Assembly (NCBI GenBank): GCA_965372015.1
Contig: CBDVAP010000029.1
Coordinates: 1 to 26,300, forward strand
Direction: 5' to 3'
Length of the DNA stretch: 26,300 nucleotides
From: JACZSB01 sp965372015
GTDB taxonomy: Bacteria; Fidelibacterota; Marinisomatia; SCGC-AAA003-L08; TS1B11
Within the stretch, counting starts at the first letter, position 1. Every line of letters begins with the position of its first letter. Below the pieces are notes generated by a model. The model was not told where the DNA came from. It did not search any database and saw nothing but the letters and a program-made list of their open reading frames with translations. This document shows, piece after piece, positions 23,376 to 26,300 of this stretch. The position numbers and the translations under genes are program-made.

Positions 23376-24508
23376 TTATCCTCAACCAGGCTAGATTCGT
23401 GGTCCATCGGTTTCTGCCGGTGTTCCTGCTGCACGTCAAGGATTTCACCTTGAATATCCAGGAAGGCCGCCACGCATTGGGGATCAAAGTGCGTACCGGC
23501 GGATTGCCGGATCAGTTGGAAGGCTTTTTCCGGGCTCCAGGCCGGTTTATAGACCCGCCGGGTGGTGAGGGCATCATACACATCGGCTACGGCCACCACG
23601 CGGGCGGCGATGGGGATGTCCTCCCCCGCCAGGCCCCGGGGATAGCCGCTGCCGTCCCATCGCTCGTGGTGCCCGCCGGCGATTGTGCGAGCCATCATCA
23701 GCAGGGGATGGTCGGAGTCCCCCAGGATATTCTCCCCGATCACGGTGTGTTGCTGCATCACTTTTTTCTCCTCCGGATCGAATGCGCCCGGCTTAAGCAG
23801 GATATTATCCGGGGTACCGATCTTGCCCACGTCATGCATGGGGCTGGCGTAGAGGATAGCATCGGTGAATTCGTCACCCAGGGCCAGCTGCCGGGCGATG
23901 GCCCAGGAGAATTTGCTCATGCGCCAGATGTGGGCGGCAGTGTCGGCGTCGCGATATTCAGCGGCCGTGGAAAGGCGCCGGATGGTATCCAGGGAGGCGT
24001 GGCGCAGCTGATCGTTGGCCGACCGCAACTGCTCGAACGCCTGTTTCAAGTCGGCAGTGCGGGCGGCCACCTGTTCCTCCAGCTCGGTAGTGTAGCGGCG
24101 CATGTGGGTGCGGTAATCCCTAACCAGCAGCAGGTTGCGCACCCGGGCCTGGAGCTCGCTTAAGTTCACCGGCTTGATCAGGAAATCGTCCACCCCACTG
24201 GTGAGGCCTTTGGCCAGCGATTCCCGGTCGTCCATAGCAGTGACCAGGATCACCGGGATGTCGCAGGTGCGGGGATCACTCTTGATACTTGTTGAGAGCT
24301 CAAAACCGTCTAGGCGGGGCATATTTACATCGGAGAGTATCAAGTCGGGGACCTGGTCAGCGATCTTATCCAGGGCTTCCTGGCCGTCCTGAGCGGTGAT
24401 GGTGCGATAGCCGAAGGTGGCCAGGGCCTCGTCGAAATAGGACAGATTCGACGGCAGGTCGTCCGCGATCAGAATGCAATAATGTTCCGGTTTGGGTTCT
24501 TCAGTCAC
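23372..24508 (-). CDS. Response regulator with HD-GYP phosphodiesterase domain
   Basis: Counted from GTG 24508, the product has 378 residues. A receiver domain (about 10-125) carries LIADD and the phosphoacceptor Asp60 in LILSDVNMP. A coiled-coil linker (TTELEEQVAARTADLKQAFEQL) leads to an HD-GYP domain with MHDVGKIG (224-231) and GHHERWDGSGYPRGL (279-293), the complete catalytic signature for cyclic di-GMP hydrolysis. The output is therefore expected to lower c-di-GMP in response to phosphorylation. The start is uncertain: the frame extends to a TTG at 24577, adding 23 residues without family similarity. It is the first gene of the three-gene operon and overlaps the kinase-like gene (ATGA). 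Confidence 0.93.
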   Translation of the reverse strand: MTEEPKPEHYCILIADDLPSNLSYFDEALATFGYRTITAQDGQEALDKIADQVPDLILSDVNMPRLDGFELSTSIKSDPRTCDIPVILVTAMDDRESLAKGLTSGVDDFLIKPVNLSELQARVRNLLLVRDYRTHMRRYTTELEEQVAARTADLKQAFEQLRSANDQLRHASLDTIRRLSTAAEYRDADTAAHIWRMSKFSWAIARQLALGDEFTDAILYASPMHDVGKIGTPDNILLKPGAFDPEEKKVMQQHTVIGENILGDSDHPLLMMARTIAGGHHERWDGSGYPRGLAGEDIPIAARVVAVADVYDALTTRRVYKPAWSPEKAFQLIRQSAGTHFDPQCVAAFLDIQGEILDVQQEHRQKPMDHESSLVEDK

Positions 24509-24748
24509 AACGCCTAAGTTCCACAAGCGTGGGCTTTCTCCGGGAACGTTTCCACCCTGCACCGGGTTCCCACGCAAGTGGATATTACCACGGCCACCCC
24601 GGTTTTAACGTGACGAATTTCACTACTTGACCAGCGCTCATTCAAGGAAATTTGACCGACACCAGCATTTCGCTTTTCGGTCCGCCAGGTGGGTTGTTAA
24701 TTTTGGCCCGTGTCAGGCGGCCGGGGAAAGTGGGTCTGGACGCACACC

Positions 24749-24821
24749 GGCTCGGTAGCTCAGTTGGTAGAGCAGTGGACTGAAAATCCATGTGTCGGCG
24801 GTTCAATTCCGTCCCGAGCCA
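24749..24821 (+). tRNA. tRNA-Phe (GAA)
   Basis: The cloverleaf is complete. The acceptor GGCTCGG (24749-24755) pairs with CCGAGCC (24814-24820). The D-arm is TAGCTCAGTTGGTAGAGC, the anticodon loop CTGAAAA has GAA at 24782-24784, and the T-loop is TTCAATT. The discriminator is A at 24821 and the 3' CCA is not encoded. It closely resembles other bacterial tRNA-Phe genes and is transcribed away from the minus-strand operons. Confidence 0.96.
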
Positions 24822-24826
24822 CTATG

Positions 24827-24865
24827 AAAAAGGCCCCCTCTCTCGTCGAGAGAAGGGGCTTTTTT
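24827..24865 (+). terminator. Intrinsic terminator after tRNA-Phe
   Basis: A stem GCCCC-C-TCTCTC / GAGAGA-A-GGGGC with loop GTC has one internal mismatch. It is flanked by five A on the left and six T on the right. It sits 5 bp after the tRNA end. The A-tract and T-tract make it potentially bidirectional. Confidence 0.9.
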
Positions 24866-25220
24866 GCTTGTTGTTGTAGTTTAATAGGAAAGTCCCGAAT
24901 TAGTCAGGATTGGGCACCTATAGTCAAATCCCTGCCCCATTTCCCTGCCTCTTTTTGTATTTCACGACGGGGAAACACCAGATCGGACGCAAACTGCTCA
25001 TTTAGTGCACACTTGCCGCACGCCCCCGTCTAAATGCCTGTGTACTTCTAAGCCGTCGCTCTTAATAACTACCCAAAAATCCACTAGAAAACTCCTGCTA
25101 TTCAGGAGGATACCAACGAAAAGAAGCGATTATTCAGGAGAAAAGGTATGTTATGTCCTGAATCCCGGTGGATGTCTATGAAGGGCGGGGTCGGCAGATC
25201 CTGGATCGGCGTGAACGTGA
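24866..25220. other. About 355 bp with no recognisable gene
   Basis: No convincing coding region or RNA is seen between the terminator and the transposase remnant. The only structure is the set of ATTCAGGA inverted repeats listed separately. A short frame starting at ATG 25148, with a good ribosome-binding site (AGGAG), runs out of frame through the IS remnant for about 60 codons and resembles nothing. Confidence 0.6.
25092..25163. repeat. ATTCAGGA inverted-repeat cluster
   Basis: CTCCTG (25092-25097) and CAGGAG (25103-25108) form a 6-bp dyad with a 5-nt loop. A second ATTCAGGA (25132-25139) pairs exactly with TCCTGAAT (25156-25163) across 16 nt. The octamer ATTCAGGA thus occurs twice directly and once inverted within 64 bp. 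Confidence 0.7.
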
Positions 25221-25487
25221 TCAACCGGTGCACTGAAATCGTCCAACATCAAAATCAGTATGGATTGGAAAGGCCACTGGATGGACGAAGTCTTCGTCGA
25301 ACGGCTATGGCGTAGTCTGAAGTACGAAGAAGTCTATCTCAAAGCCTATGAGACGGTGACCGAAACCAGGGCAGGCATCAAGGAGTGGATCAGATTCTAC
25401 ACCCATGAGCGAACTCATCAATCGCTTGGCAGGCAGACAGTAGGACAGGTATATTGCAATCAGTCAACAAAGGGGTTGGCTGCATAA
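25221..25487 (+). pseudogene. IS3-family transposase remnant (C-terminal integrase core)
   Basis: The readable frame encodes TGALKSSNIKISMDWKGHWMDEVFVERLWRSLKYEEVYL and on to HERTHQSLG, the classic end of the IS3-family DDE integrase (rve) domain. The catalytic Glu lies in VFVERLW and the KYEEVYLKAY and HQSLG motifs follow. A TGA codon immediately upstream in the same frame (25218-25220) and the absence of the first two catalytic Asp blocks show that OrfA and most of OrfB are gone. The fragment of about 85 residues is intact to its TAA at 25487. It cannot be an active transposase. It marks a past insertion next to the tRNA-Phe gene. Confidence 0.9.
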
Positions 25488-25531
25488 ATGAACCACCTAA
25501 ACAGGATTACATCTAAGAAGTCGGGAATGTG

Positions 25532-25551
25532 TGTCCAAACTATGGGGTCCA
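25532..25551 (+). mobile_element. Candidate right end of the IS3-family remnant
   Basis: A segment TGTCCAAACT-ATGGGGTCCA lies 45 bp past the transposase stop, where an IS3-family right terminal repeat is expected. The matching left end is not found in the window, in line with a 5' deletion. The assignment rests on position and the GGGGTCCA ending only. Confidence 0.35.
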
Positions 25552-25642
25552 CTTCATTTCGGCTTTAATAACTCTGACGACCGTAATAAATAATGACCGG
25601 ATAAATCTGCAATTATGGAGCATAATACTTCAAGAATTGATT

Positions 25643-26300
25643 ATGAAGGGCCAGGAGTCGCAATCAATCATACCAGATAGAAACCTACGCACAGGGGGAA
25701 GCCGTCTATCCCCATCATCCTCTTTTCCCAGCAGGGCCTGCACGTTGTTTCTACCCTATGGGAGCAAGTTCATCCTGAACAGTTTGATTCCGGTTTTAGC
25801 CTATCTTTTTCTAATAATCGGCGCCCTTTATTCTCAAGAGCCTTACGGCGACCCGGCGTGGAAAAAACGGGGCATTATGGATGGCAACCTGGTCCGGACC
25901 ATTTTTTTGAATCACGGTGAAGTGGCCGAAAACCCCTTTGAGCCTTCCGGTGAATGGCCCAAGGGCAGTGGTCATGGCTATTTGGATGGCGTCGCCCCGT
26001 GGGTGGCTGCAGAAGTGATCGATATTTATGGAAACACGATCCATCCTCTGGAAGCTAATTACCGGGAAAACGTTGACATCGATCCCAGCACTGGAGTCGT
26101 ATGGGGTTGGCAGCCCCTTCCAGGCTATGTGAATCTTAATCAGGACTCCCCTGCATTGAGCAATGATCCCGGCTCGTGGCCCGCGCGATGGCCGGACCAG
26201 CCCGAATGGTATAACAAAGAAACCTTGGCTGCATACTGGAACGGATATTTCGGGATGGGTGTCAAAAACGCCGATCTGGAAACGTACTTCGTGATGGACG
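25643..26300 (+). CDS. Large secreted protein of unknown function (partial, runs off right edge)
   Basis: The frame is open from ATG 25643 to the end of the window (219 codons seen). The first 35 residues are Ser/Arg-rich; the true start may be TTG 25745, which leads directly into the signal peptide GSKFILNSLIPVLAYLFLIIGALYS, with cleavage before QEPYGDP. The mature part contains NLVRTIFLNHGEVAE, PSGEWPKGSGHGYLDGVAPWVAAEV, NYRENVDIDPSTG and PARWPDQPEWYNK, then WNGYFGMGVKNADLETYFVMD. I recall this layout from large uncharacterised extracellular proteins of uncultured FCB-type bacteria, often with T9SS tails, but no named domain is recognised. The region upstream is AT-richer than the operons on the left. 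Confidence 0.8.
   Translation, partial: MKGQESQSIIPDRNLRTGGSRLSPSSSFPSRACTLFLPYGSKFILNSLIPVLAYLFLIIGALYSQEPYGDPAWKKRGIMDGNLVRTIFLNHGEVAENPFEPSGEWPKGSGHGYLDGVAPWVAAEVIDIYGNTIHPLEANYRENVDIDPSTGVVWGWQPLPGYVNLNQDSPALSNDPGSWPARWPDQPEWYNKETLAAYWNGYFGMGVKNADLETYFVMD

Noticed and set aside
24580..24748. Possible promoter (TTGAAT, 17 bp, TGAAAT) upstream of the signalling operon
   Set aside because: Only four of six matches in each box and several alternatives in the same AT-poor gap; not strong enough to list as a feature.
25148..25324. Short frame with a good ribosome-binding site overlapping the IS remnant
   Set aside because: It runs out of frame through recognisable transposase sequence and has no similarity of its own.

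Overview
The window comes from a Gram-negative bacterium of the FCB (Fibrobacterota-Chlorobiota-Bacteroidota) group. The main marker is a 2308-residue SprA, the outer-membrane translocon of the type IX secretion system (T9SS), together with two PorV/PorQ-family barrels and a secreted protein with a T9SS-type C-terminal sorting domain. GC-rich coding sequence, many GTG/TTG starts and a pair of EutN/CcmL shell proteins fit an uncultured lineage such as Ca. Neomarinimicrobiota or a neighbour better than a typical Bacteroidota. That placement is an inference.

Layout. From 1 to about 24.5 kb every gene lies on the minus strand, tightly packed. Read in the direction of transcription (right to left): (a) 24508-21532, a three-gene signalling operon (receiver-HD-GYP phosphodiesterase, a degenerate histidine-kinase-like protein, a receiver-kinase hybrid), each pair joined by an ATGA overlap; (b) a sigma70-like promoter at 21425-21453; (c) two EutN/CcmL microcompartment vertex proteins and rdgB, again overlapping; (d) sprA with an internal 387-bp tandem duplication; (e) an M28 metallopeptidase and prmA, the latter with a perfect 28-bp palindrome inside its coding sequence; (f) a four-gene envelope/secretion block (Ig-repeat lipoprotein, beta-propeller T9SS cargo, two PorV/PorQ barrels) joined by 4-bp overlaps; (g) a YibQ-type deacetylase, a small probable lipoprotein and a YhhQ queuosine-precursor transporter, also overlapping; (h) lemA with two TPM-domain proteins, separated by two heptamer repeat arrays; (i) an alkyltransferase-like protein, a periplasmic alpha-carbonic anhydrase, a uracil-DNA-glycosylase-family protein and a truncated metallo-beta-lactamase-fold lipoprotein at the left edge.

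At 24.7 kb the orientation flips. A tRNA-Phe gene and a strong terminator are followed by about 330 bp with no gene, a 5'-truncated IS3-family transposase remnant, AT-richer spacer, and the start of a large secreted protein that runs off the right edge.

Much of the window is envelope biology: T9SS translocon, barrels and cargo; periplasmic and lipid-anchored enzymes; and LemA/TPM proteins. The frequent ATGA/GTGA overlaps suggest translational coupling within blocks. The most unusual features are the vertex-protein pair without shell hexamers, the sprA duplication, the palindrome inside prmA, and the kinase-like protein that lacks most of its ATP-binding motifs.
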